64,000 bases of DNA from Symsagittifera roscoffensis (GCF_963678635.1 NC_087064.1:22122509-22186508); one strand, 5' to 3'. Shown: positions 32,640 to 45,918, counted from the stretch's first letter. The notes: a model not told the origin generated them from the sequence alone. Numbers and translations: made by a program.

Positions 32640-35620
32640 CATACTGAAGCATTGGGAGCTGGTTATTCAGAGCTTTTTAAAGTAAACAAAGCAAAACAAT
32701 TGACCAGAATTACCAGTGTTTGGCTGTGTGGTCTGAAGTGATCACCAGAGCCTCTTCATGAGCACTGAGAATTTTTGCTTAAAAATCACAAAGCACCTGG
32801 ATTCAAGATCAAAAGCGCGTTCTTGAGATTTATCCATTTATAACTGTAAAGCAATTTGTATTCCTTTTTTGCGAGAAAATTCAGTGTAAATGTTTTTGGT
32901 CGGAACAATGAAATTGAATTTTATCATTTCAGATTTCACAAAAACTTAATGGTTGTCAACCAACAGTCAACAGGTTCTTCAAAAGAAATTTTCAAAGGAA
33001 CAGTTAGTTTTTTGCACCATGACTGAGATATGTATCAGAGAAAAAACGGAATAAAACTTGTTATTGTTGAAATGAAACAGTTATCTAGAAAAGACACTTA
33101 AGGGGAAAAAATTAATTTTCCCTTAAACTGAGTTCAGACACATGCTGTACATGAAATCGTTTTTGATATTCGGTGAGATCTGAAGGTTGCATTTTAAAAT
33201 TTGATTCAAACTCCAGCTTTATTTATTAAGCTTATTTATTAAGCAAGTTAAGCTTTATTTATTGTCAAAAAAATGATTAAGATGTTAATTTTTTTATTAC
33301 ATTGCAAAAAGAAACTAAACACTGAATATGGTGTCTGTAGCTCACAAAAACTCAGTGAAAAGTGTTTTAACAACTTGCAAAATATAGGTGGTCTCCGCCT
33401 TTAGGTGACTGTTCCCAGCTGAACTGGAAATGGTTTTTCTCTTTCGGTTTAGTTTGGGCGGTTGGTTTTCTTCTACCATTGGTCGGATTGACACCTCTGA
33501 CTATTGAAGCTGGACAACACAACTAGAAGCCAGCAAGGAATTGAAAACAGAGCTTTGAATGAAACCAAAAACCACAAAAGCGTGGGACTCGAAAAATAGG
33601 ATACAAAAGTGGCACGAAGGTGCATTATGTAGTCAGAGCGCTTGAGTAAGTGAAGCGCTGGAATTACATTGAACGAAATAAACCAAGTGATAAATTACAT
33701 AAAGTTTTTGTGAAAAATGCTGGTCTATACTTTTTACACTTTTTTCGAATGTTGATTCTGTTTGTACGCTGTTACTCGAATCTGACATAATAACAATCAA
33801 AAGAGAACACGGCCTAAGAAATAATAGAAAAAGTTGATTTCCTAAAAAACCCAAATTTTTTAGTGCTCTAGTATAAGTTTAAATATGAATTCTGAGGAGA
33901 GACTTTAGTATGGCAAATTGCTGATGGATTATTCAGTGCCCAGACCGCCAGCTTAAGAATCAGATTTGGTTAGTTTAATATAATCTATTAATTAAATAAA
34001 CTAGCGATTTTAGTAATTATGTTGTATGGTTTACGCTTGAAAGTAACCAAGGACAATGCATTACTGAGTTTTTGAACTCTGATAAGATCTCAACTTTATT
34101 CGTGATCTACATTAATTTTTAGTTAATTTTCAAAAAGATATAGAATATCAACTATAGAATATTTAAATGTAAAAACAGACCAAACACAAATCTTGATCAA
34201 AAATAAGCTGCAATGACAAAAGAAAAAAATATCCAAGAAACACCATTTGCCTATCTGGTACGAACTAGTGCAGGCTTTTGATGAGAAATCAATTTTAGTT
34301 TTCAGACCATACATATGCAGTGGTAGCAAAGCTTGAGTTTCGAAAGTCCCAGATTGCGCAACTAAATCACTGGACTAATAATTCAAATGAAGAAGATAGA
34401 CGGCCTTTTTGACTCAAGCGGAGAACATTCAAATACAAATAGAGCAAATAAATAAGAGAATGAGTGAAAATTGTAAAAATTTATTGTCAGTTTTGTTGAT
34501 AGTGCTATTCAATTAATTCAAAAACCATAGCAACATTTTGTAGAAAGATGAGAAAAACTACGACAAAACAAAAGTATTTAACGAAAAATGAGTTTGTTTA
34601 ATTGTCATAGGAAAAGTTAGATTTCGAATTTTTGCGGAAAAAAGTTACGCAGCAGACAAGATAGTTAAGACAAAGCCTGAAAAATTCAGTGCTAAGAGCA
34701 GAGGAAGATTGGACACCTTGCCTAGTTTTGCTAAGCATTGAAAGCACTTATGAGTAAAACTAAACAAGAAGGTGTTTTTGATGCGAGTTTGGTTATTCGT
34801 CAGCTAAAAAGATCTTGTTTTACATTAGAAGAGGAATCTGTTCTCTGTTTTTTCAAAAACCTATGTAGGGATAGAAAATTTTTATGTTGTAAGCACATTG
34901 CAACCGTGTCTTTGTAGCTTGTGTCGAAAGTGCTACAAAGATTTAAAGTATTAAGAAAAATATGTTGAAGGACTGAAGCTATGTGGTCTTAAGTTGTTTT
35001 CAAAAGACTGTTGTTTTCAAAAGCTCACTGCAAACTCTATGGTCATGTTTATTTTGCTCCTTATTTGACCAATAATCTGAAGAACAGATGCTCGCACTCT
35101 GCTATGGGCAAAACACCCTTTGAATCTATTTCTGGAGAGAAATCTATTCTGAGTTTCTGAAATATTTTAGACGTGTGGTTCAAGAAACTGAGCAACATTC
35201 CGAACAAAGCAAATGTTTGGGGAACATCAGAATAAAATTCGTCTAAAAATGTTTTTGGCGAACAAGAAATAGAAACTGAGGATGTTTATGGATAGGTACT
35301 CCAAAAAATTTGTGAAGTCACTACGCAAGCCTTGTCTCAAACAAAGAGTCGAACTCTCGAGAAGTCTCTAGGTCCGCTTAATTTATTAGCGTGAAAGGCA
35401 GGTTTCTGTTATCCAACAAAAAATTGAAGCATTTTTGCCATTATCTGCCTAATCAGACCAAATTCATGGTTGATGGCGGGAGTGCTTGCTTTTCGTTATT
35501 TTATTAAAGGAAGAAATGCTGTATATAATGGCCCAGCATTTTATGTGGAATTTCAACCAAATTAACTCGCAATAAAGAAGACTCCAAAGTTCAGTCATCA
35601 ATTTTTCAATATTTTTATTG
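32640..35620 (+). pseudogene. copia-like element relic, tandem copy A
   Basis: A strongly decayed plus-strand copy. Conceptual pieces recall copia Gag-integrase order. Near 35060-35140 one frame reads LTNNLKNRCSHSAMGKTPFE, the conserved block after the integrase core in copia elements. A segment at about 32940-33140 (GGTTGTCAACCAACAGTCAA, then TTTTTTGCACCATGACTGAG) recurs near 35945 and, in part, 38840, and could be LTR or leader. No RT motif is visible in the 500 bases between this block and copy B. No frame is intact. Confidence 0.5.
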
Positions 35621-35699
35621 TTGAACTGATAAATAGCGTACTGAAACGATACGAAAGTATTATTGACAGCTTAGATTCAATTCAGCATACTCATAACAT

Positions 35700-38500
35700 G
35701 TAGAAAAATTACCAATTTTTGGCTTTAAAAAATCTGAAATCAAGAAATTAACGTATCCAGCAACAGTGGAATTTTTGCATCCTAAGCCTGCTTTCTTGAT
35801 GCGCCTGGATTCTTGGTTCAAATCTCTTCAATGAGACTTTTCTCTTCTTATTTTGGTCAGATTTTTATCGTCCTTAATTATTGGCCTTAACTCGGAAATA
35901 TGAAAATCAGTTAGTTTGTATTCTTCAGTTTTCTAAGGAATCTAAAGGTTGTCAAACAACAGTCAACAAAATGTTCCTTTCAACAGTTTAACCCAAATTC
36001 TAATGATACTTTTTCCAAATATGTAAAAATTTAAAACAGTTCTTATTTTTTTGCACTTTGGGTGAAATGTTTCTCAGAGAACAAAAAACAGAAAATGATC
36101 TAAGATCTTGTGATGATAGGAGGCGATAATCTAGAAAAAAACAGTTAACGAAAAAAAGTTTTTCCATGAAAAAAAGCTCATACATGATTTATTCATAAAA
36201 TCAAGTTCAACCTGAGATTTGAAAAAATATATGTACTTTGAATTTCATTTTCAGCTTCATAACTTGTGTTTCAATGTGTCAAAAAAAATATGATTAGTGA
36301 GAAAATAAGTCATTCAATTTCGAGGCGAATAAATGTCAAAAATAAATGTCACAAATTTTTTCAAAAAAAAATGGAAAAAAGATAAATTTTGCTATTTTGA
36401 AGCCAAACTTGAGTCTCCATTGTTTAAATTACTTTTAAAAAACTTCCTATTTGAGACAGTAGATTTAAAAAAAACAACAACAAAGCTTCAGACAGAATGA
36501 AGACAGTGATCACAAACAGCTGAAACATTACAAGAAAAGAGAATTAGGAGAAAAACTTTTGCAAATCTGGTACAAAGAATTAAAAGCTCTAGATAAAAAA
36601 CAATTTCGTTGTTGAGACCTTTCATGTGCAAAAGTAGCAAAGTTTGTGATGTTAAATTGAAGAGCTTTAACTATTTTAGCAGACCTTGATTGCGAAACCT
36701 AATCCTAAAGTTAAAAAATTGAATGAAGAAAGTAGATTGATTTTTTGATTTTATCAGAGGTTTTTTGGTATAACTTAGAGCAAGTGAATGGAAGTCCAAG
36801 TTTCATACATGTTGCTTTCAAATTTTTTTATAGAGATTCAGAAACCTTTTGAAAAGATGTCTGCTAAAACAGAGTTTAACAGAGATTTGGAAAGTTTTGG
36901 TATTTAGAGCAGTTATTAGGTAACTTGTGATTTTGAGCACCAAATAAACAAAGAGGTCATGCTTTTAACAAACAAAAACGGCCTTTGTTTTTCATTTGCC
37001 ATTAGAAATTTCGTTTCAAAACTGTGCGAAGATAATTGAACCAGCAGAAGAGGTACTAAGGACAACGTGCGGGTATTTGACTGCTATGAGCGCAGGAAGC
37101 TTAAAGCATATTGCCTAGTTTATGCAGAAGTAAACGAAAAAAGCAAGACCTAGCAGATGAAACAGAGGCTAATTTCATATTTTGAACAGGAGTATATCCG
37201 GGTGAGCATTCATCCATACAACCAGGAGGTACCTGTTTTATAATTACGAGTCAAAATTTATTTGATAGGTTAAATGAGAACTTCAAAAAGTTATTTAGCA
37301 GATCAAACTTTTCATTTTAGGGTCAAATATTTCACGGACTTGAGTGTAGGCTTCATTGAGTTTAGGCTCGGAGTAGATGAAAAAAACAAATTTAGAATCA
37401 TTGTGCTAAAAGATAGTTTTTTACGTTCCTGAAATTCCAACAATTATGATAATTTAGTCAAAAATGCGGAAACCAGCAGCAGAAGTAGTTTTGATGAAAG
37501 TGCCGCTGCTCGTCAGGTAAGGGACGGTTTCATTGATTAAGGCATGAAGATGGTCTCTTTTTATGAAAAACTTTCTACAGGGAAAAACGTGTGTTATGTT
37601 TTTACCTTGTTGAAACAGAGTTTTAAAGGATGATCCATGACAACAACCTAAATTTAAGTCGTTTAGATGATTACATTGAAGGATAAATTTTAAGAAGTTT
37701 TAATCTGGTGAGTTGTAAAACATGTGATTTCAACAAAGCAAAACGAAGCCAGTCACATAAGATTGTTACTTGGATGCAACTAAGATTCTAGATAAAGCTC
37801 ACAATGACTTTTTTGGTCCATTTGAATCAAAAGCAGTAGTTGGTCATAGGTATGCTGTAAGTTTTGTAGACCGTTTTTCTAGATAGATTTTTAAAAAATT
37901 CTGGAAAAAAGGTTTGCGGTAACAAAAAAGCAATTTTTGCAATTTTTAAGTTTTTAGTCTCAGATGATGCAAGAGAGAACATTGGTCAAATTATGATTTC
38001 TGAGGCAAAATTACAAGGAATTAATTTGACTTTTATTGCACTTTTTATGGCTACCAATCTCAAATACATGTGTTTACACTCTGTTATGAGCAAAATTACA
38101 TATGAATTTGAGTATGAGTTGTATGAAAACTTCTGAATGTGTACCCCTCAATTGGAAGTGATTTAGCTCCGCAAAAAGCTTAACAGACATGGAAAAAAAA
38201 TATTTTTGAGGGATTATCGGATAATAACTTTCGTGTAAAAACGTTAAAAACGAAAAAAAAATTTTTTCGAAGAAGTATTTTTTTTTTCGAAGAAGTACTC
38301 AAAACTTTACCACAAAACATACGCACGCTTTGACTGAAAAAAGCCGACCTCTCGAGACAACTACCCAGATCTACCCTTAATTATTACTATGAATAGCAGT
38401 ATATTCATGTAGGATAAAAAACATTTAAATTTTGCCTAATTCTGTTAAACCAGAAAAAGTTCACTACTAATGGCGTTTCTCTTTGCTTATTGTAACTTTC
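35700..38500 (+). pseudogene. copia-like element relic, tandem copy B
   Basis: This copy has the clearest integrase remnant. Near 37690-37760 one frame reads SCKTCDFNKAKRSQSHKIV, the zinc-region CxxC. Near 37795-37890 another reads AHNDFFGPFESKAVVGHRY then FVDRFSR, the start of the copia integrase core. LVSDDARENIGQ follows near 37950, and NLKYMCLHSVMSKITYEF near 38055 aligns with NLKNRCSHSAMGK of copy A. Stops and shifts separate all pieces. The Gag portion is shorter than in copies A and C. Confidence 0.6.
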
Positions 38501-39088
38501 TAAACAAACGAAAATCTACAGATATAAGCGCAGCCCTTAAAAATTTCAATGCTCCAAATGCTCACAAAAGAACTGAAAAGTTTTGATGTTTTTTTATTGT
38601 TGTTCCAAAAATATAAAAATTACAAGAGAACGGTGAAGATCTCTTACTTCAAAGTTTCTGTAAGAAAAAGGTTACTTTTTTTTCATCAAGATGACTGTAA
38701 GAACTTGAATGAACTGTTTTCTTTAATTTTATGTATAAATTGATGTGCGAGGGAAAAAAACTGCAGCTGATTTGTGGTCGCATCAAAGAAAATCAATTGC
38801 GAATGCTCAATTTTCTTATGAAACAATTCTCGAAACAGTTCCTAGTTTTTAATTGCATGGCTGAGGTATGTCAACAAGTACAGACACGGAAAACGACTTG
38901 AGATCTTATGAAGTGGGACAGTTATTGGGAAAAGACTATGATCGGGGGAAAGTTTCGTTTTCATGAACTCAGACCAAAACACAACAGTCTTGAGAAATCT
39001 GGAGGATACATTTTAAGTTTTTTTTAGTTCATTAGTTTAACTATAGTTTGGCAAACACTAGTGTAAGTATAAAATAGTTATATTGTTA

Positions 39089-39200
39089 CGAGGTCGATTT
39101 TTTTACTAGCTAGGAGCAGAAAATGGTGTCTATGGGTCACTGGAAATCAGTGACATGTCTTCAAACATGTTTCAAAGTAAAAGGGGGCCCGCGTGTTGTT
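39089..39200 (+). repeat. CGAGGCC-family-like segment inside copia copy C
   Basis: TTA (39086-39088) followed by CGAGGTC, then GGTGTCTATGGGTCACTGG and GACATGTCTTCAAACATGTT, resembles the left terminal region of the element at 46999. A related GGTGTCTGTAGCTCAC lies near 33332 in copia copy A. Confidence 0.4.
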
Positions 39201-40525
39201 GATCTTTCGTGACTGATCTGTGCCTGAGTTTTTTTTTCAGCTCAGCCAAAAAATCACTTGCTGTTTTTTTCTTGATTTAATTAATAAAATATGACGTAAA
39301 GTCACCGATACGATCAATTTTTTGCGGTTCTTTACAGTTTAAAATTGATCTGAACTACTACTGGGACTATCATTCAATTCTCATTTTTTCACTCCCTTTT
39401 AACCAACCCCTAATCATTGCATCATCAACAAAACTTGGGCCCAGATGTCTAAGCACGAATAGAAGCAGCTCAACACTACCTGAAGACAGACAAAAGATCA
39501 GATAGACAATTGGTAAGATAGAAGCTGCGCATCACAACTCTTAGTGATAGACAGATCTGATGTTAGAAGCCGTGCAACTTCAATTGAAGTCAGCAGAGAA
39601 GATACGTCAGGGTTTTGAGTCGAATCATTAGCTACAGAGAGAAGAAACAGAAGTAGAGGTGTCAAAGTTGCACGATGGGGCAATGACTCGTCACAGCGCT
39701 TAAATAAACGAAGCAAACAGATAAATTACATTTAAAAATTGTAAAATTTAAAGGTTTCATCTGTTTCTACTACCAGGTGATATTTTTTGTAGGCAGTTGT
39801 TCAAAGATGGCTAAAATTTCTAAGAGGAGAGCTTTGCCTCGAAACAAAGAAACTGATACCCCAGAAAAAAGCAATTAAGTGGTGCTAACTTAAAACATTT
39901 CGTAAAGTTTCCGAGAACGGAGATTGGGTTTTTTTTTAAAAACGCTGATGTATCATTCAGTACTCTGACTGTAAGGCTCTGAATCAAAATTTGTTAATCA
40001 AGTTTACTTGAATAGTTACATATGAGGGCAAAATTGTTCATTCCAAAATATCTTAAAAAAGGGATTTTAAGTAATTGTGAAACTCACTTAATTTGAAAGA
40101 AAAGAAGAATTTTCATTTTTTCTCAGGCAGAACAGAATTTTTTGAATTTTAATTTGAGTCTAACCCAATTCAAAATTTGGTTAAAAACTAGGAAACAAGA
40201 TCAGAACAAAAGTGTTAAAAATGTGATTTATAGTTTTTTCGAAAAAAAAGGACAATTTTTTCTAATTTTGAAGAGCAGTTTGAGGCGTGTTTTTTTTGGA
40301 AAATGAAATTTTATGCAAATTGTAAGACCGAATAAAATAATTGCTTAAAACATGCATTGATAGAGGAAGAAGGTTTTTCTCAAAAAAACGTTGCTCATCT
40401 GAGCAATTTTGTTTTTCGTACCTTATAAGGGCAATGGTAGCAAAAAGGAAGAGGTTTAAGATTTCTGAAAGACTCAGATTTCAAAACTTGATCACTGAAC
40501 CTAGGAAACAGCGTATTCGAGTCTC

Positions 40526-40563
40526 TTTTTCTCTCCCTCTCTCTCTCTTTCTCTCTCTTTCTT

Positions 40564-40599
<36 letters not shown>
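40526..40599. repeat. CT microsatellite
   Basis: Nearly pure CTCTCT with a few TTT interruptions, about 74 bases. It creates artificial open frames on both strands. Confidence 0.95.
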
Positions 40600-40600
<1 letters not shown>

Positions 40601-42330
40601 GGCGAAACCGTAAAAATTAGAGCAAGTGAAAAAACACGACAAAAATAAACAAATTTTCTGAAAGAGCTTCCGAAACATTTTGAAACTTGGTCTACTATTG
40701 CAAAGATTATTAGAGATGAGGAAAATTTAGACAATTTGATAAAAAGTTCTTGTGAATTTTGATGTTGAGAGACAATTCAATGAAAAAACGCATGCTTTTG
40801 ACATGCGGAAATTGAGTTTGTTCTTAATGTCATCAGACAAAATTGATGAAAAAGCAGAAAAAATTCAGGCAGCGGACGAGAAAGTGAAGACAATGCAAGG
40901 AAATTCAAATAAGAGATTGGGTATCTTGCCTTTTTTGCTGAGCATGGACAAAAATCAATGGTAGAACAAAACAATAACAACAGAACCAGGCAGCTGAAAC
41001 AGAGTCTCAATTTAGTTTTTCAAGTGGATTGCCTCACGGCGATGATTTATCATATTGCCGCCAAAAAAATGGTAAAAGATCGAGTCCTTTTTCTAAGGCG
41101 AAATGAGAAATTTGAAAGATCGGCTAGCAATAAACGTGCCTCTGAGTCAAAACTGAAAAAGAATGGTGAGGTGGGTGAAAAAGTGTGAATTCGAGATAAA
41201 TGCGCAGATGAATTTTTTTATACGATCATGAGAATTCAATTAAATTAATCGTGTATCGATTTTGAAAAAGGCAGGACTGTTATTGATTTTCCTGTGAGTG
41301 TGTATATTTGTCAAGGAACGGGATCAAAATGTCCAAAATTAGAGGATGGTGATCTCTTTTTGTGGGACAAGTTTGTAGATAAGATGAACATTATAGGGTT
41401 AGCCCATTAAAATGTACGCTTCGTTGCATTGGCCATAACCAGGATAAAAGTCTAGATCCTGTAGAGAAATGTGTTGAACAAATGGAGACAAGTGGTTTTC
41501 AGTGAACAATTGTGAAACTTGTGTGTCGAACAAAGCAAAAAAGATTTTTTACAAAAGATTGTTAAACCAGGGCAACTTGGACTTGAAACACAGCTCAGAC
41601 AGCTAGTTTAGAGCTTATTGACAATAAATGGTCTTGGATTTGTCTAGATTTTGCATGAAAATTTTCTGAATGGGTAAGTTTATTTTTCAAGAAGACGAGA
41701 GGTAACTTGGAAACATTCATTGCATGAGTTTCTTAGATTTGAGACTCTGTTGGAGCATGAGAGAGTTTTTTTCATAATTTTAAGAAAATATAAACGAAAC
41801 TGAAAAAATTCAAAAAGCTGCTCTTTTTACCCCCAAGATTTCTGAAAGATGGAAAAAATGTAGTTAAAAAATTAATCCAATGTTTTGAAACAAGTTTTTG
41901 ATGCGAATTCAACTTAAAACATTGGATTTATTATGGCTGCCAATATCAAGAACGTCTGTTTAATGCATGGATGGAAGTAAAAACAATCTGATTTTGTTAA
42001 ACTTTTTGATGCGTAGAGAATACTTTTTTTAGAACGTTTGATTTAAAAAAGCTGACAAAGATCCTCAAGAGGAAATTTTCTTACGCGCATCAAATAAAAT
42101 AAAATTTAGCTAAATCGAATTGAGATAGTAGAAAAACAAAAAAAGAAAACGTCTAGAAACTTTAGTTTTGTCAAATATGAGTTATATTTTGAAAAACAAA
42201 TGTAGAAAGTGTTGAGCAACAAACAGAGAGTGATGAAATATTTTTTGAGAAAAACACTCAAAAATTAATCAAAAATGACATGAAGGGTTTAACAGAAACT
42301 GACTGGCGAGCAAAAAATTGATTCTCAAGC

Positions 42331-43432
42331 AAAACATTAAATTGGGAATTTGCTAGCAAAGAAAAGACAAAAACTTCGAGGCATCAGATAACATTTTATT
42401 TTGAAGTATGGATTTTTTGGTGAAATTATTTCTTTTGTTGCTTAGTTTGTGGCAAAAGACTTTAATTAAGTTGAAGGAGGATAGTTTTACAATATAATTT
42501 TTATACTTCGNNNNNNNNNNNNNNNNNNNNNNNNNNNNNNNNNNNNNNNNNNNNNNNNNNNNNNNNNNNNNNNNNNNNNNNNNNNNNNNNNNNNNNNNNN
42601 NNNNNNNNNNNNNNNNNNNNNNNNNNNNNNNNNNNNNNNNNNNNNNNNNNNNNNNNNNNNNNNNNNNNNNNNNNNNNNNNNNNNNNNNNNNNNNNNNNNN
42701 NNNNNNNNNNGGGTTGTTTTTGTTCACGCTTGTTTTTGCAGTCTATCGAACTTTTACTGCATTTCTGAGGTGCTGATTTGAATTAGCCGGATGAATTGAA
42801 AGCTTCATTCTCTCAAATTTGGTACTCTTTGGACAAAAAAATAGGCTAGAATTGTTTGAAATAAAGCTAGATTTTTCATGGTACAAATCATTCTGCGGAG
42901 TTTGAACCAAAGAAGCAAAACTAAACTGGTTCTTTTCTAGGTCACAATTAGGAAAGAAAACAGGCTCAACTGTAGTTTTTCTTAATTCCTTTTACCTTGT
43001 TTTCCTCCTTAAATGGTGTTCTTTTAGTTAGAATTTTTGAAAAATTAGTTGTATCACAAAATGTATGGCGAAACTGCAACCCTTATCATTTTTTGTCCGA
43101 ATTTAACCGAATTTGAGAGAAACAAGTTGGAAATTTTTGTTTTAGTTCAATTCATCCGGTTGTTTTAAGCAAGCATTATGCAGACTTTTGCAGCACCAAA
43201 TGCAGTGAAAATTTGATGCAGAGCCAAAGCAGAACTTTGCACATCTTGATACAACAGAAACATAAAAAAAACATAAGTTGAAAACAAAACTGAAAAATAT
43301 TCTTAAAAAAACTACGTCAACAAAAGTTTTTCTATGTCTCCAAAAAAGATTTTTAAGGGCCCAGCTAAAACTAGCCGCAGCTGTCTGATTTGATTTGAAC
43401 GAAAACAGATTTTTCTACAAAAAAAATAGAAG
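42331..43432. other. non-coding, includes assembly gap
   Basis: No gene is seen. The 200-base N run at 42511-42710 lies here. A fourth boundary segment of the copia-like array might have been expected near this point, but none was recognised beside the gap. Confidence 0.4.
42511..42710. other. assembly gap (200 N)
   Basis: Exactly 200 undetermined bases, directly after the tandem copia-like array, where repeat structure may have blocked assembly. Confidence 0.99.
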
Positions 43433-44160
43433 TTGCTACTTCTGTAAAAAAAGTTTTCACAAACGCTTCTTTGAATTGAACCCTTCATCGCCAATTTGAT
43501 AGGATAATTCTAAGAAAAGTCAGTAAATTCATAAGTAAAGGTCAAAATTTCAAATACTGTAATTTTTTCTTCATGTGGCCGCTTTAGCAAAAAAATGTAT
43601 ACTTTTCCGACTGGTTTTCTCGATTGAACACTCAACTTAAGAATTGGCTGGGTAGTTTTCGAGAAAAAATCAAAAAGTTTTTGAAAAAATCAGAAAAAAA
43701 GAAAAGTTTGATTTTTTCGAGTTTTAGCTTTTTGTGAAAAAATTTTTAAGTGTGGCCGCTTATGCAGAAAATATTCGCAGAATTTTTTATTTTGAATGGA
43801 TTCAAATTCGAATTTGGGAGGGTAGTATTGAGAAAAAGCCAGTATTATCGAGAAAAAACCAGTTTCAAAAAATGGTCCAAAAAACATTCACTATTCCGAG
43901 GGCCATAAATTTTTTTTAAAGATTGCGCGTAGTCGATTATGCAAAACAGTTTCCCACAATCCGTTCGGTTGAACCCAAAAGCTCAGATTTTGCAAGGCAG
44001 TTAGTGAGAAATTTTTTACAATTTGATTTTTCCGAGAGCCATAATATTTGTACAAAAAAATTTGGGCGTAGCCATATACGCAAGAGAGTTTCCCGTAAAC
44101 CGTTTTTTGGATTGAACCCAAAATCTCCGATTTTGTCGCGTTGTTTTCAATAAAATCAAA
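43433..44160. repeat. degenerate satellite, period about 140-177 bp, five units
   Basis: Units begin near 43433, 43573, 43750, 43926 and 44066 with variants of GTGGCCGCTTATGCAAAA. They continue with TTTCCCACAATCCG and TTGAACCCAAAATCTCCGA, then an A-rich segment with GAGAAAAAATCAAAAAG. Spacings of 140, 177, 176 and 140 bases suggest a unit of about 176 with internal deletions. Open frames in the array do not persist from unit to unit, so it is not coding. Confidence 0.65.
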
Positions 44161-44589
44161 AAGGGTTAAAAATGGTCAAAAAATGAAAAAAAAACAACCC
44201 CTTTTATCCATTTAACCTAAAGTATCAGAATTGAGTAAAACAAATTGAGAAATTGAGAAACGAATATGGATCAAGAATCACCCCTCAAATACTGCTCCCA
44301 TTTTTTCAAAGGCTGTAGACAGTGGACGTAAAGTAAAAAAAGGACTATGATTATGCAGACACACATGAGAGTAGGCTGTTTTTCCTTTTACATTTTTTTT
44401 GAAAATATGTAGAAATACTAATTATTGAAAAATACGAGAACTTTACAAAAAGTGAAAAACTGAAAACTTCTCAAAAAATACAAAACCTAATTTCATTTAT
44501 TTTCACAGTAGTTTTTTATCAAACAGGAATTCTAGTTTAACTCAATTTTTACCCGTAAAAAGTTTTCAATTTTATACTTTCTGAAAAAA

Positions 44590-44640
44590 CAAGGTCCTGC
44601 CGGCACTCGAATCCCAGCCGCGTTACCTCCAGGCCAAGCC
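44590..44640 (-). repeat. possible tRNA-derived SINE head, truncated
   Basis: On the minus strand an A-box-like TGGCCTGGAGG (44636-44626) is followed closely by a B-box-like GGATTCGAGTGCC (44614-44602) and then GGCAGGACCTTG. The order and wording recall tRNA-derived SINE promoters. The spacing is too short for a true tRNA gene, and no cloverleaf can be drawn. The body and tail are not defined. Confidence 0.35.
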
Positions 44641-45278
44641 AGAAGGAAACTGGAAGTTACTAGGTTCAATAGTAAGGCAAGTTCAATTTCTTGAACGAAA
44701 AGTTGTTCGCTGGAAAAAAAAGTTTGGCTACCGATTACAAGACCATTGCTCTCGCAAGTGTGATAAATCGCAATAACTTGCAAGTACAAAAAAATTCAAC
44801 CTAATGAAATGCATCATTAGAATTTTGCAAGTTTTTGCTGCCTATTACAAAAAGATGGCTTCAGTAACCCAGATATATATATATATTTTTTTAAATACCC
44901 TGTCTATCGTAAAAAGCACAAAAGTTTTGATTTGAAATCTTTAAAAAACTTTTAAGGAAATGATTGAAATACTTCAAGTTGGCAATTGTTTTTAAAAATT
45001 GTTTGCTCTATTGAGTTTAACCCAGGAGCCTTAATCTTAAAATTTGCAAACATTTAATTACTCAGGGTTACCTAACATGCTGATGAAAAATAAGTTTATA
45101 AATAAGGTAATAGATCACCTTAAGCCGGAACATTAATTGGACTAAGTGAGCGATATCCCCCTGAATCAGTTTCGATTTAGGGGGGACATCGCTCAATTGT
45201 GTTCACTAAATATATCATTAAAAAATAGTAAACCTGCTAAATAAAAAAAATTAGAATTCGTCTCTGTTTGCCCTTCAG
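44641..45278. other. intron or intergenic DNA upstream of gene B exon 45279
   Basis: Holds a short AT microsatellite near 44873-44887 and no coding signal. A small inverted repeat around GAGCGATATCCCCCTGAA and AGGGGGGACATCGCTC at 45147-45194 is noted. Confidence 0.45.
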
Positions 45279-45849
45279 TGTGTTCTACATGACTCAATGT
45301 GGGGGAGTGTGGCTGGAGTTCGTGATCACTTCCTGTGACTATGATCCCTTCTGGCACGCAGACATAGATTTCTACTCCCCCAATAGCCCAAAACCGACAT
45401 TCGACCAGCAACAGAACGGCAATTTAGACCCACAGTATGGCCATTTACAGACTTGTAAATTTGATCTATCCAAGTTTTTTGAAAATGACTGCATTGGAGT
45501 CCATTTTCCATTTTTTCTGCAGCCACGCACAGCAACTACTTGGACGCGGTTTATACGTGTGGCTGTTGACGTTTATCAAACTTCAAATGGGCTCAACAGC
45601 AGTTATCCACAAATAACTGAACTGCTCGCACAGTAGCGTGATAACAAAATCACAGACAGACTCAGACAGATATGCCAAATATGGCCATTCCGGAGTTTCA
45701 GCAACTGGGCTGTTCAAAAAATCAAAAACTCGAAATACCGACGAGGTTATTCAAAACCCCTACCCCGTCAAAAACAAAAAAACTGTCGGGCTTTTATGTT
45801 CCTTTCCTTCGCGAATGATTATTCCCAATTTCAGATCCCGCAGCCCTTC

Positions 45850-45918
<69 letters not shown>

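Larger units (their letters stand above)
38540..42330 (+). pseudogene. copia-like element relic, tandem copy C
   Basis: It aligns with copy A through the Gag-like region: GCTTAAATAAACGAAGC near 39700 against GCTTGAGTAAGTGAAGC near 33640, and SFSTLTV near 39960. It aligns with copy B at the integrase zinc region (NNCETCVSNKAKKIF near 41500) and at the block after the core (NIKNVC near 41945). Two open frames at 40752-40964 and 41... (40958-41188) fall in the region before the zinc motif and may be Gag/protease remnants. A CT microsatellite interrupts this copy. No RT was found. The copy is not functional. Confidence 0.5.

Noticed and set aside
40341-40734. Ser/Leu and Arg/Glu repeat proteins
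   Set aside because: Artefact of the CT microsatellite read on both strands.
43734-44153. Short frames with repeated Phe/Lys-rich peptides
   Set aside because: They follow the satellite units but the frame is not kept between units, so coding is unlikely.
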